The notes below the pieces were generated by a model. The model was not told the DNA's origin. It saw nothing but the letters and a program-made list of their open reading frames with translations, and did no database searches. From Brugia malayi (lineage: Eukaryota; Nematoda; Chromadorea; Rhabditida; Onchocercidae), in contig NW_025062475.1 in NCBI RefSeq assembly GCF_000002995.4, positions 9,428,187 through 9,492,186 of the forward strand: DNA of 64,000 bases. The letters are read 5' to 3'. A program made the position numbers and the translations under genes. The stretch's first letter is position 1. Each line of letters opens with the position of its first letter. This document shows, piece by piece, positions 51,791 through 64,000 of the stretch.

Positions 51791-54700
51791 TTACGGGTTA
51801 TTCCGGATACTTTTAGAACGTTTTCGCTCTATCTGCTTCACAAGTTCATCTATAAAATCATTTTTAGCTTTTTCCAAAGCATCAAAAACAGCAATTTGAG
51901 CTTCCATTGAGTTATCCTTTGCTTCGTCAATGTCTCGATCAGCAAATTCCTTTGCTTCTGCAGGAACATTGTAGCCAGCAGCAACCAGAGCTTTCCGAAA
52001 TTTTAAGGAACAAGTGCGTAAATAAGGATTGATTTTGTATTCATCACCAAGGGTGACCCCAACCTTAAAACGAAAAATTTCTTGTTCGATATCACGAAAA
52101 AGCTTTGTCAAGAAAGAAATTTTTATACAATTTGAGAACATTTAATAACTAAAGAACGAAAAATAAAAAATTAGTATCCTATTGTTTGCACTCTGCTTTT
52201 TCTGTTGAACTATTCAAGTTGGCTCTGATCCGATCTTTTTTTTTCAAAAATATTTTCAAAACAAATAAAAGTTTTGAATTGAATAGTAATAATGGATAAG
52301 CGAAATTGCTTTTTATATACAGATAAGTATCGAAATGTCAAAGCATTATCTGACAAGAAGTTAGTCGAGACAAAGCATCGAAAGAAATGCAGCAAATATT
52401 ACAATGGAAATTGTATAACACGCAAATCACTACTTATTATCTTTTCTTAAAGGTATATTTCTTAAAGAGATGAAAACATCATTTCCTTCCCTTGTCGAAT
52501 GCAAAATAAATTTGTTAATCCAAGATTAAATTAAAATTTGCATTATACCGACACTTATCATATACTTCAAATGATGCGTATAAATAACATAATCAAAAGA
52601 AAGAGGACTCAACCGTACTTATTCTAACCATAAATCATCAGACTATTAATAGAAAGTTAACAGTCACTATAATTTGCAAAACACTATTATTCACAAGGGA
52701 AGAAAGAATGACTATCAGAATGTCAAAAAATGCAAAATATGACGACTTTTTTTACAGTATAAAAAGATATTATTCATACATTTATGATGGACAAGTTCCG
52801 GTATGATTGTATTGTTTTTTACATAATTAATCTTTTATGAAAAACCTTTTTTCATACTGTTTTAACTAGTAAGTTATCTGGAGGGCATAACATAATATAT
52901 AAGTCTCGTTGATATTGCCATGCGAGAAAGAAAGGAATATTGAAATTCATACCTAAATGAATAGTAAATGAGATTAGTAATGTGTTCAAGCGTTTTTCTT
53001 GAGAAGGCTTATCCTTCCGAAAATCAATACTGATGCAGCTAGGGAGACAAATAACCGAGGTTATTCAGAAGCACTTTGGGAATAAAACTGTTAAGCTTTG
53101 CATAGGAAATGAGAAGAGAAAAAATAAGAGAAACATAATCTGATTCAGAAGGCGAATAACGGAGGCTAAAATGTAATGCATTTTCATAAAAATACAACAG
53201 TTAACAACAGTTAAAATGAATATTTTGCCTCTTATCTTGAACTCTTTTATGTGATAAGAAGTATTGTTTAAATATAAAGTGCTTTTTCAGCTAAATAGTG
53301 ATATCATTGAATGCTGAACTTGCTATCATTGATGAAGAGTGATATTAATTTAAGATACCAAATCTCCAGCCCCATTTCAAGATTCAGGTTTAAGAATATT
53401 TTTTCATTTGTATTAGTAACTATTTTGTATTATTTGTGCAGAAACCAACGAAAAATTATGGTATTCATCAAACAAAGAACATTGCAGGTCACAAAACAAG
53501 AAAAAAACCAAATAGTAAGTTATGCTATAGGAAAGAAATTAATTAGAACATAGTTAAATTAATATCAGATTAGGATACAATGATATATTTCAACAAAATG
53601 GCCATGAATATCAATCTAATTCATTATCCGTCATAATAAAGATAAGAATATGAAAAGATCTACATTGTTTGATGAAGTGAGCAAAAAGAGTTATTATCCA
53701 AGAAAATTAATAAAGCTAAATGTAAGAACTGTTCTCGGCCAATACTATCCACGAAGTTTCAAAAAATGTTTCATTGTAATAGCTTGTACTTGGATCCGTT
53801 GCTATGTCCCTAAGTTTTTTGAATACTCCAATTATACATGAAGTAACCAGCTCTTTTTCATCGATCTTTCTTTTCGGTTTATCGTCTTAAGTTCGGCAGA
53901 TTCATGCAGATATTACATTAAAATATATCTATCGTCACAGCGATATACCACCACGCATCAGATTACGATTTTATCTTTATTATGACGGCTAATGAATGCG
54001 ATTAGATTTATGACCACTGTGTTGAAATGCGTTCAAATTTAATATTAATTTAATTATGGAGTGATTTATCTATTTTCAAGAAGCAATACAATACCAAATT
54101 CTTCGCCCTCGCTTCATTAAAAACCAAATCTAACAAACAAACTCCGAAAGTATATAAACTTACAATGGGAGAGCGGGTGGTCCGTTTTTCATGTACTGCT
54201 TTGCTCACCGCTTCCAGTACCTCATTATCTTTTTCTAGTGACAAAGCAAAAGATAAATTGAGCTTTGCATACTCATGGCCAGGGAAGATGATGGTATCTG
54301 GAGGAAAATCATTCAGCGTCAATAAAGAACTAATCATTTGTGAAGTACTTCCTTCGAAGATTTTACCTGAACAATTCATCTAAATTTTCCTTCCACTTTT
54401 ATTAGATAATTTTTATACAGGTTTAAAATATAATTAACATATAAAATCATATCAGGTTACAAATATACCTATCCCGGCGATAAACAGGAAATCTCCCGTA
54501 AATAAACACTTCAGTTCATCATTTAACTGCAAAGCATAAATCATGTGGCCAGCGGTGTGTCCAGGGACATGCAATGCTTTGAAATGCAATCTTCCAACTT
54601 GGATCAAAGCTTCATTTCGAACATACCTGAAGAATGACAAATCAAGGTAATCTTCATAAATCATCAAAAGTCGGATATAACAATTTGTGAATCTACAAAA

Positions 54701-55630
54701 ACGATTCTATCAATTCGGAAAGATTGTTCAGTTAAACGGATTTGCGCATGGAAGAGTCCTACAAATTTATATGACCTAAATTTGTAACTGGCTATAAGTA
54801 TTTATTAGATAGCAGAAGTATTGAACTACTCAGAAATATGTTTGGTATTTTGCTAAAGTTTAGTAAAATACATAATGATTTGTTTCTCTTAAGCTTACTT
54901 ATTGACGTCAGCGGGTCGATCAATTTCGCCACCATAAATATTCAATTCCTTGTACCGCTTTTTCAGTTGTTTATTGCCGTAACAGTGGTCCCTACAGGAA
55001 GAAAATGAAACATTTTGCTATCGTAGTTGAAAATTCCAAATACCATCCTCAAATTCAATTATATAGGAGATACAGTGAACATATACCAATGTTTATGGGT
55101 GACAAGTACTGCCTGAGGTATTTTATTTTTATCGCTCAAACACTGCAATATGGGTTGTGCATCGCCAACATCAATAACAACACAGTCATTAGTTGATCCA
55201 CAGATAACCATATAACTATAATTATCACTGTTTTGTGGAACTGCTGTTACAGTAATATCTGAAATCATACCTTGTGGATTACCATATTTACAGTTTCTCA
55301 GTTGCAGCCACTACCATTACCACCAACAACATAGTAAAAACAGATTGAAAATGTTCATTCAAAATGAATAACTGTATCCAAAATATAAAAGCGATAATAC
55401 TAATATTATGAGCCATCTCAATACACCAGAGTCTTAATGAATTGGTCTATTCAGAAAATGTCACATATAAGAGTGAAGTTTTAAACAGTACCTCCATAAG
55501 TGAATGTGGTAACTGAAGAATGTCCATCTGGACGTCTTTCATGAACTTTGTTTAGCTGACGCTTGGTATACCACGCACCAAAGCAATTGGTATTATATAT
55601 ACGATATCTAAGAAACTTATGCATTACCAT
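51791..55630 (-). CDS. PNKD: PNKD-type metallo-beta-lactamase hydrolase (glyoxalase II-like)
   Basis: Six exons join in phase to 1038 bases (345 residues): 55630-55492, 55258-55087, 54991-54899, 54626-54469, 54366-54164, 52063-51791. The lactamase fold shows DNYSYM, VIDVGD, THKHWDHCYGN (metal ligands; TG/G split between exons 2 and 3), ALHVPGHTAGHMIY, LFTGDFLF, KIFEG and FPGHEYAKLNL, so both metal sites look intact. The N-terminal exon (WYTKRQLNKVHERRPDGHS) matches the membrane-proximal part of long PNKD, not glyoxalase II. The last exon matches the PNKD tail (TLGDEYKINPYLRTCSLKFR). PNKD hydrolyses glutathione-type thioesters poorly; its true substrate is unsettled. The last exon lies across a 2.1-kb intron and extends the C-terminus with a charged helix ending KRSKSIRNNP. 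An in-frame ATG at 55669 would add 13 residues; 55630 was chosen because its context resembles the family start. Confidence 0.92.
52064..54163 (-). other. 2.1-kb intron of the PNKD-like gene
   Basis: AT-rich, with no exon recognised. Plus ORFs at 53311-53553 and 53650-53841 are basic and AT-driven and are treated as chance. Confidence 0.6.
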
Positions 55631-55669
55631 AACAAGTACAAGACTCTTTTCAAAAAAAAAAGAAACCAA

Positions 55670-57301
55670 AATAACCTACATGAAACGAAATGCGAGACTG
55701 TCTTTCCTAATTTTCATTGGGATATGTAAAGCTATTTTGTTAAAAGCATTCCTCAAGATTCTGAAAAATGGGCATATTTCATCAAGGGTTTCAATTGTTT
55801 AAAACAACAACAATAACAGCACGAATAAGTTACTGAAATAATGGAGCAGGTCGGATATAATTCTGCGATTGAGTCACAATAAATCACTTATATTTCGCTC
55901 TCATTGAAGTTAAAAAGTTGAAGGTTCATCAACCAACCTCACATTCGTAAATTAAAATGTTTTAAGGTCCGTGAAATTTCAACAATGGGCTTCGATTTTC
56001 ATTGCTAACAGTTTGTAAGGAGGAGACGAGGGAGGAGTTATTAGCGCCATGTCTCGCCGGTGTTTTTTTTCATCCCTCTATCTTAGCCTTATATATTTTT
56101 GATAAGTGATATTTTGCATGGATCGTTGTGACCAGGTGATAAGACTGGATCATCATTTTCCATTCCTATTAAGGTTATTGACTCTCACTTTAATCATAAA
56201 ATTCGTCTTTCAAAAAATGTCATTTGCAACCTTGAAATGTTTGTGATAGTGCTTCATAAGAACGTAACACCAGTTGGGAATCAGAAATATACCATCGATA
56301 GCAAAAATAATTTTTGCTTTAGAAGAATTGTGCTTCTGAACCTTCCAACATTCTTAGCTTTCCTAATTGAAATTCCCGAAACTATTTGCTAAGTCTGTAA
56401 GCTAAATAAAACTTTATAATACCGTCCTTTTCTTCATAATTTAAGCATTTAACTGCATGATTAATAAAGTACATGCGTTTTAATCAGTAACCAGAATTCC
56501 AATCTTAACCACAGCTTATAAAGTATCACTTATAAAGTAACATCGTCTTTTAGAATCAATAAACTACTAAATTCTAAAATACACGCACTCATGTCCTACT
56601 GCCAACAAAGCTAGGAAATGTGCTGTGATACAAACATTTTCGTATTTATCAATCAAGAATCCTTTTTCAAAGTAGCCTTTTGGTCCACAAAATTCAGCAA
56701 AGAACAATCTAACACAAATGAAAGAGATCTATAAAATTCATTACAGCATAAAAGCTTTCACGAATAAATAAAGACAAAGAAATCCGATTAAAGCTCATTT
56801 AAAACACTTATAAATGGTAAATGTCCAGATGTGTTCTGAAGAAGACAAAAATTCAGACTTATTTCCCTAACGGCATAACAAAACTCCCAATACCATTGCA
56901 AGCACAGAACTATTACGCTAAGTGATTTCTAGATCTCTTCTTATGGTTTCAAATTGTGCCTAAATGATTTGAATGAGAATAGATCGTCGCTACAAGTCAT
57001 CTGTTAGATGCCTGCTCAGATGAATTTGACTTCTAGCGCTATGATGAAAAGGTATAAGAAACGATCAGGATTTAGTCAGGGCAGTACAAAAGTTCTTGGA
57101 ATAATGTAAAGTGGTCATATCTGAGCATTTTTAAATTAGCTTAGCAGACAAATAACTGAAACACTAGCACATATATCTGAACAAAACCAGGCTGAGAAGT
57201 CCGATTATTCTAGCATATACTACAAAAAAATTTATAATAAATTAACTGATTGTACAGTGACATAATAATGTCGATACTCTTCTCAAAAGAAAAAGACTTC
57301 A
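55670..57301. other. Intergenic upstream of the PNKD-like gene
   Basis: No gene supported over 1.6 kb. The part next to 55,670 should contain the PNKD promoter; an acceptor-like CATGTAG just upstream (about 55682) may be an upstream intron or a trans-splice site. Confidence 0.4.
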
Positions 57302-59749
57302 CTATTCAATTTTAGGATCAAATTGATCAGTGATAGGTGTACCTCCAGGAGTTCCACTACTTTCTCTTGAACTGGTTAGTGGATCCCTAATAATGTCTTT
57401 TTGTAGTTTCTGCAATTCAAGGCGCTTTTTTTCCACATCATGCTTCTTCCCCTCCAATTCAAGTCTTCTGATTGCCAAATTAACCTTCATTGCTTCCACT
57501 TCAAGTGTCTTCTTCTCAAGTTCTTTCCTGGCGATTTCTATGTATACAGTTTTCAGTGCCAAATCAATGGGACCAAAATCCATCTGTTGTTTACGCATCT
57601 CTGATGAAGGAGGAACAACTTCATCACTGCTTTCCAGTATTTCCAGCGATTGCTCCTTTTCATTAGGAAAAGAACTCATATCACATATTTTCCTGGAAAG
57701 TCAATATTTTCTCATATTATAACTATTTGTTAACTAACTACTTTCTTGATCTCAAATTCGCTTTTGCATCTTTAGATATCAGAGTTTGTATAGTATCTTA
57801 TGTGATAAATTCTATTTGTAAAGATTCCTATAGTACTGGCTTAGTTAAGTTATTCTGTCATTCATTCAAGTGATTTTACAAAATATACGCCAGAATACTC
57901 TTTACATTGTGTATTTCGATGTTTTTTAAAACTTCAATGGAAAACGTAAAAGTGCGCCAACAAACTTTACAATACACACCTTTTGCGACAGCTATTTCGC
58001 ATATTGTTCGCTAATTCAAGACAGAAAAGTGAAGTGTTATTTATTCTTGGTTTAGCTTCCTCGACATCGTAGCTACTGTTTACAAGTTCTAATGGTTCAA
58101 AATTCCTGCAAAGAAATCTAGCCGTATGTGTTATATTTCGGGTTCCCAATAACAAATCTTTCATTCTGTCTAACAGAATAATAAAACAGTAAGTTCGAAA
58201 TGAAGTGATGACAATGAACAGCTTCGATTTAAAATTATAAAATTCTGACATGATTACTAATCATCAATTGTTTCTAATAGTGAGTACAAGCTATGAAATT
58301 AATGAAAACTAATCTTTCCTTCTGCATTTCATTTACTATTAATATTTCATTTTTAAACTGATTTAAAGTAGTAACAGCAACGGAAAAATTCCGCAAACAT
58401 TCAATAAATAATACTGGAATTGACCTAGGATATGTGCACTATATGAAATAATCTGTGTTCATATGATGAATAATAGTTTTGGACGATTTCAAAAACTGCA
58501 AAATCTTACTGCAAATCAAAAAATATACGTCTTGTCTTGTATTTCCGTTTATTTCACAGACTAACACCGTTCATTATTAAAAAGCCACATTTTATAACAT
58601 TTTGCTGATAGAATCAGATTGCTTGAAAAATGAAAGAAAAACAACTAACTCATTGCAATCGTTCTGAGTTGCTCTGTGTTGTTCTAGCAAAAAGCCAGCA
58701 TATGCGGTCAATGAATCGTCTGCTGTTGAATCGTCTACTGTAGAACTTTCCGAAACAACGGAACTTATCAATTGACATGGAGGACTCATAGCCCTTTTCA
58801 CTGTCCGTTTTCGGTTCGCTGCTATCTTTTTCATATAATCTCTGCAAATATTTACATTCTTGATTTTCCTATGATTTTCCCTATCTTACAGCTCAATGCA
58901 CCTGGCAATATACGAAAAAGCTGATCGCCAACCAGTAGTAGCCTAACATTAAATATAAGGTAGCAGGCTGTCGATATTAAAAATAATAAAACAAAGTATT
59001 AAATTTTTCAAGTCTAGACAAAAAAATCTTTCTGAAAAAAGGTATCAGCAAAAGATCCATCAGGGTTATCCATATCATTATCATTGTACTATCCAATTGT
59101 GGACAATGATATAAGTATTGAATTTATTGTTATCGAAAAACGGAGGAGTTTATTGCAAATATATAACCTTATCTTCTGTTCAACTTCAACTGGCGTCCGC
59201 TCAACGATACCAAAACTGGATAGCTCGGCAGCCCATCGTTCAAGCAAACGTTGACGTCCAATTTTAGCTTCTCCTTTAGTTGTAGGCGTGAAACCCTAAA
59301 AAATATTATTATTCCATCATTTGTAAATCATAATTAAAGAGGTTATTAGTAGGCTATATTTATTTGATCATTATTATTAGCATTGTTAATGTAACTGGTT
59401 ATTCGTCTTCTCTGGATCAGCAGTTATGATTCTTTTATTCCACTCAATTTTTCACCACTACTGATACTGATGTTTGCAGGTCTTACCGTTCCCCATAGCT
59501 AAGCAATGCACAAGAAGATTCTTCAGGTAACTCTACCCCTAATACACCTCATAAATAACTTACCCGGTTGTACTCTTCGTAGCTTTCCACATACGATTGT
59601 GCAAGATGCATCCTCTCTTGCACTGTGAAATTTGGCTTACGTCGAGTTCGTTTTTCTTCTGGTTCCCCGAAATCTATCAGTGGTGTTAACAATTGCGATG
59701 ATGTGCTGATCCTTTCATCCCGCATGGTTGACGACTTTAATGAAGTCAT
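57302..59749 (-). CDS. Myb/SANT-like DNA-binding protein with C-terminal coiled coil
   Basis: Five exons join in phase to 1023 bases (340 residues): 59749-59564, 59295-59168, 58841-58650, 58105-57980, 57692-57302. Residues about 35-110 (FTVQERMHLAQSYVESYEEY, then GEAKIGRQRLLERWAAELSS and RTPVEVEQKI) form three helices typical of Myb/SANT-like (Zeste or Myb_DNA-bind_5 type) domains, flanked by basic segments (EKRTRRKP, NRKRTVKR) that may bind DNA or act as nuclear signals. The middle is Ser/Asp-rich. Residues about 245-310 are a heptad-rich Glu/Lys/Leu helix (EKKTLEVEAMKVNLAIRRLE), a likely dimerisation coiled coil, as in Zeste. The tail is Ser/Thr/Pro-rich. An acceptor TTTTCAG ends 7 bases before the ATG, the spacing usual for spliced-leader addition in nematodes. 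DNA-binding role is inferred from the fold. No target known. Confidence 0.8.
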
Positions 59750-59759
59750 CCAGAACCTG
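59750..59759 (-). promoter_or_regulatory. Probable spliced-leader acceptor before the Myb/SANT-like gene
   Basis: TTTTCAG (ending at 59757) is followed by GTTCTGG and the ATG at 59749. This acceptor-to-ATG spacing is typical of nematode trans-splicing; an ordinary intron with an upstream non-coding exon is the alternative. Confidence 0.45.
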
Positions 59760-62700
59760 AAAACAAATGTGGTCATATCCTGAATTATTCGACCTCTTGT
59801 ACCTATCATTGCGGTATTCACTACATTCATAATACGGTAGATACCTTTTAATTTGGCTGCATAATAGCTTCTCATTTGATAAGGAAGGACAATCGCGTAT
59901 TTCGATGAAATTGCAACAGTTATTTTCAAGGGTTAATAGGTCAGGGCGAAATGTTCTTGTATATTATGGATAGCAGGTTTGTTATTCATGACAATTTGTT
60001 CGGAAGAATCAGTAATCAAAGCCTAGGCCCATACTGCTTCCCCTTTCCACAAATACTAGGCCATTCTCACTCGACCATCACTGTAACATAATCATTTTGC
60101 AGATGGAGAAATCAATGGTAACCATTCATCGGATAACTTTAGTTAGGAATCCCCTCAGCACGGATACTTCTTGGGGAAATGATGTGATCCATCGATAAAG
60201 CACAAATATATCTGCGCATGGGCAGTAAAGTAGTAGGACTGAGGTCGAGGCATGACTTTTGACCTTACGCTTTAGACTAGACAAAGCATGGAAAGATATA
60301 GGCAACTCTCATCATCGCACTGCTATAATATATACGCATGTAAGGGAAGATGCAAATGGAATTAGATGAGGGACAGAGGAATGGGTGGGTGGTTGGGTAA
60401 TGCTACTACAATGACGGGCAAACAATCTTTCTTGCTCCACAGGGAAGTATGAAAGCAAGCAACCCTTTCTGCCCGGGGGTGAGTCCTGCCCCTATAGATC
60501 GGTAAGGGAAGGCCATTCTCGTGTGGGTATACGTGTATATCTGTGTGGGTATGTATCTGGGTATCTATATGTGTCTGGGTGTGTCCGTGTGTATATGTAT
60601 GTATGTATGTATGTATGTATGCGTGTGTTTATGCATTATCCAGGGGAAGAGAAGTAAAATTATCCGCTGTGGGAAGTAGATTTTTAGGGGACAGCTGATA
60701 ATGGAGGAGAGGAAGAGCGGATGAGTTATTCAGTATGATGCATAGACTTCCCAGTACAAGTTCCGGAAGGAAGGAAACATGAGGCAGGTGAGTACAATGA
60801 TAGTTGGAAGTTTTTCAGTGTTTAGACTATTTCTGTGGATGAGTTGAGACTGCTTTACCTGTCACCTGTCATCCGTTAATATCCGGAGGTGCTTTATTTC
60901 CATTCCATTACTTAGAAAAAGTGTAGATGAGCTGAAATAAGTATCAGCAAGGAATCTACACGTTATATTTACGTTATCTATGAAAGAAGTAAACTCATTT
61001 ATCAAATTTATCACTTTTATCAATGAATTAACAACAGGCATAAGAAAATTACACTTCTACGGCTTTCTTTTTTGGTTTAGTACTTGTTGTTCAGAAGTTC
61101 CAAAATTGGTTGCGAATGAAAATGAAAGCCTAAACTTGATAGAGTCACTAATGCCTTACCTTTGATCTTCCAAAGGAGAATTATGGAAAGACTTAAACGA
61201 AAAGTTTATTAACTTTTCTTTTGTTCAGATTCTAGAATTGTAAATCGCCTTAACCTGAGTGAAGTAAAAAGCTAAGAAAAGAACTTCAATCTATAAAAGC
61301 ACTTCAGCTGAGAGGCATCAAAGGTTCAGATACGTTCAGTGCGCAATTTGTTACTGCCAGATTTTAATGACATCTTGTTTTCTCTACTTCAGGTTTTTGT
61401 GGATGTCTATAAAAATCATCATGTGTTGCCGTTGAACTAATTGAAGACGGTGGAAATTTCATTAAAATTTTTGTAAAGATGATTCATTATTTCCAGGGAT
61501 TCTAAGCCTTGATTTGATTTTTTAAAGGATGAATTTTTTCTGATTCTTTTGTTTTTGATATGTTGGTCGCGGTACTGTACAATAAAGTATATAGGTAAGA
61601 GCAATAAAATTGATGAATTAGGACGGATATGACTGGTGCAGTTATATTCGTTGCTTTTTTCACAATAGAATACTTTTTATTTCTTGACAATAAATTTATT
61701 TTACTGATTTGTTAGTTAATTGCGAATAATTTCCTCTCAGTGTAACGGTTTTCTTTGTTATTAGTGATACTACGCTTATTAAAATGTGTGAAATTAAAAT
61801 TTATTCATTACTTTTCAATAATTTAGCTCCTAATTTTAGTGATTAACAGTATAACGATAAAAATTATAAGCTTGTTCCGAAATAGCGATGAATTTTTAAT
61901 ATAATTCATAGTGCTAGTGATTCTTACGTAATAGAATATTCGATAAATTTGAAATTCTGTCATTTTTGTTTTTCAGGATTTCTCTCATGACGCGGAATTT
62001 TATATGTTTCAACACTATTATTTTGTATATTTCAACATTATTACTTCAACTACTTTTTCAGCAAACTACAGTTGCTGGGTTTCCTATACTTAATACATCA
62101 GCTCATTTGAATTTTTATATGCTCACCTATCTAGGAATTGCCAGCTTTAAACAATATTGAACAAGTTTCACTTTCGTTTATATGATATCATGCTATTATA
62201 TACCTGTTTTTAGGCTTCTGTTTGCGGCAACTTAAAAAACAAGTCGAACGATATAAATGATTTGTGTTTTCTTCCTTAACAACTTGAAAAAGTGAAAGAT
62301 TACCGCGGAAGAGAAAATCTCAGAATTTAAGATGATGCAAAGTAACGGGAATTACTGCTGTAGCATGCAAAAATGTTTGCTAACGAGCTAATTAATAACT
62401 CTTAAAACCTTGCATAATTTTGGTAAAGAAATTTGTCTTCAGTGTTTGTTATTTTTAATTTCAAAGCCTAATATTTAGGGAACTTGTAATAAGTTTTGGT
62501 AGTTTTTAATAATAATAAGATTTTAATAATAAGTAATAAGTGTAATTATTTTGGTAGTAATTTATTTATACTTGTATATACAGTGTGCTAAGAGATAATT
62601 TTATCGACAGGGCTTCAAAATTCTACAGTTAAAAACTTCAATCAAGAAGTAAGGTTTCGAGATCGCTGGCTTTTTTTTCGACCTTTCAATGCTTTTTTCG

Positions 62701-63391
62701 TAGGAGGAACAGTTGAACTTAAATTTATTAACTGCTCTGTTTTAAAAAGTCCAAATTATTCAGGCCTAGAGTGTGTATAATATGATAAATTGGGAATACT
62801 TGTAATTCGAATATTGTAACATATTAAACATTTAGGAGTATTTGAGATTGAAGAAAAATAAATTGATCACCATAAAAATACAGTATGTTCGGTCACTACA
62901 GTCCTGCGCTACATAAAACGGAACATTCTTAATCATATCATATATTCTCTTGTATGTTTTCTGCTGTAAAGTCCCGGAAAGGTGTTATGCATTCCTTTGA
63001 GGTGATAATGCATCTGGTGAATTTGGACTCTTTTGTGCTGCTTCCAGTTGATTTCTTTCTTCCTGAAAACGATATAGTTAGGAACTACCAACCTCTGATG
63101 ATACTTGATGTATAGACAATAAGTAATGCTGAAATACGGTTGAGGTGAGCAGCACAGAACTTTTCTTTAAAGCAGCATTTTTTCTTTATTACAACATAAT
63201 CTGCAAGTAAAACATAATTTTTGCTCCAAATATTTGTATTTATATTAGTTAGGATAATGATAATGATAGTGGAAAGGATGATAAGAGAATTATCTTGCGA
63301 ATTATTTCGAGTTGGAATCAGTTAGAATGTTCTGTTAAATATTTTGTAGCGAAATCCCGGCATAAAACGTTTGACAGAATATTGTAACACT
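59760..63391. other. Intergenic region with a GC-richer repeat block
   Basis: No gene supported. Positions 60340-60500 are richer in GC (including cccggggg near 60472). 60525-60630 is a GT/GTAT simple-sequence tract ending in an (ATGT)n run at about 60595-60622. Plus ORFs at 60980-61165 and 61966-62160 look AT-driven and hydrophobic by chance. The right end should hold the 3' UTR of the kinase gene. Confidence 0.45.
60525..60630. repeat. GT-rich and (ATGT)n simple-sequence tract
   Basis: Repeated gtgtgggtat-like units pass into a clean ATGT tetranucleotide run of about seven copies. Confidence 0.9.
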
Positions 63392-64000
63392 TCAATTGAG
63401 AAAATCTCTGGCAGCTTGAATTACTCTATTCGTTACCTCTGCATTCATTTGACACTGATACTCTCGGTTATATGAAACGAATGCCTGGGTAAATTCGTTC
63501 ACTTTTTGTTCTAACTCATCCCTAGAGTTTAGCAGACGACAGCGTTGACGACTCGTTGACGAAGTATCGAAAATGCCCATTTTTAATTCATAAGTGGGAT
63601 CGCAGTTCAGTGTCCCCGAACGAGGTATAAAAACCGGAGCCGTCTTCCTAAGTTAATCATCATTCAATGGTGACAAAAAAGTTTTGGAATCGTGTATGAA
63701 AAAAAATATGCTTTGAAGAAAAAAAAAAATTAGCAATAAAAATTTCAAAATCTATGAAATTAGACACAGAAGAGAAATTAGCAGTAGAAAGCCCTCGATA
63801 AAGTGACTCAAAATTTATATTCAAGGACCTGGCAAAAACATCATTCATATTTATCCTCTCCATGTAACGATGTTGGGAGAAGGCTGTAAATGAAGCAATT
63901 CGAGATCCAACTTCATACCTGAGCATACAACTAATGAAAGAAATTAGATCTGAAGGCCACTGAGACGGCAGCGCCATCAAGCTTTTGCTCATCAAGCAAA
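63392..64000 (-). CDS. STK32/YANK-family Ser/Thr kinase, C-terminal exons (partial)
   Basis: Two exons are visible: about 64000-63822 (open to the right edge) and 63650-63392. The first holds the end of an AGC-type kinase C-lobe (WPSDLISFISCMLRYEVGSR, then FSQHRYMERINMNDVFA). It splices in phase to RKTAPVFIPRSGTLNCDPTY, which matches the STK32 hallmark after the kinase domain ([21 protein letters not shown]). The tail ELEQKVNEFTQAFVSYNREY aligns with the STK32 C-terminal segment that ends near FNREK. STK32/YANK kinases are little-studied membrane-linked AGC kinases. The stop is at 63392-63394 and the protein ends RVIQAARDFLN. Catalytic motifs lie outside the window. The basic LHKKKKR stretch of human STK32A is shortened here. 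Confidence 0.82.

Noticed and set aside
51791..52141. A separate small hypothetical gene starting MFSNCIKISF
   Set aside because: The part after the acceptor at 52063 continues PNKD in phase and matches its C-terminal signature, so it is a terminal exon.
53311..53841. Two plus-strand basic ORFs
   Set aside because: They lie within a PNKD intron, are Lys/Ile-rich from AT bias and have no start or splice context.

Overview
The window is AT-rich eukaryotic DNA with short exons, introns from about 60 bp to 3 kb, GT-AG splice sites and TTTCAG-type acceptors. Gene content points to a nematode: a PI4KA ortholog, an ODR-2/HOT-like Ly6 protein, an NYN (Zc3h12a-type) ribonuclease resembling the RDE-8 group, a MATH-BTB protein and a gene that looks trans-spliced. 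A filarial or other clade III worm would fit the base composition, but this is inference; no species-diagnostic sequence was found. All gene models were built by eye from splice signals, reading phase and recalled family sequences.

Layout, left to right. 1-2626 (minus): N-terminal and linker exons of translation initiation factor eIF5B, running off the left edge, with a 79-bp tandem duplication that copies the start of one exon. 2.65-15.69 kb: a gene-poor stretch rich in microsatellites, with only weak ORF candidates. 15,696-30,007 (minus): PI4KA, seen from first to last exon with an intact kinase domain. 30,176-34,282 (plus): a divergently transcribed NYN-domain ribonuclease of about 546 residues with an unfamiliar C-terminal half; the two start codons are 168 bp apart. 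35,130-35,624: a large inverted repeat (arms about 155-160 bp, roughly 97% matched, 178-bp loop) lying between convergent genes. 36,012-38,010 (minus): inositol polyphosphate 5-phosphatase with a C-terminal SKICH-like domain. 39,183-41,334 (minus): SPOP/MEL-26-like MATH-BTB protein, with a frame problem at its last intron.

43,056-43,780 (minus): 3' exons of a lysine/glutamate-rich protein. 44,976-49,123 (minus): ODR-2/HOT-like Ly6 GPI-anchored protein with a 3.2-kb intron, and a separate cysteine-rich exon just upstream. 51,791-55,630 (minus): PNKD-type metallo-beta-lactamase hydrolase whose last exon lies 2.1 kb from the rest. 57,302-59,749 (minus): Myb/SANT-like DNA-binding protein with a coiled coil. 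63,392-64,000 (minus): C-terminal exons of an STK32/YANK protein kinase, open at the right edge.

PI4KA makes PI4P and the 5-phosphatase class converts PI(4,5)P2 back to PI4P, so two phosphoinositide enzymes sit within 8 kb. I see no evidence that they are co-transcribed. The most unusual items are the NYN ribonuclease with its own C-terminal region, the fold-back element next to it, the duplicated eIF5B exon and the orphan cysteine-rich exon. No tRNA, rRNA, CRISPR or autonomous transposon was recognised.
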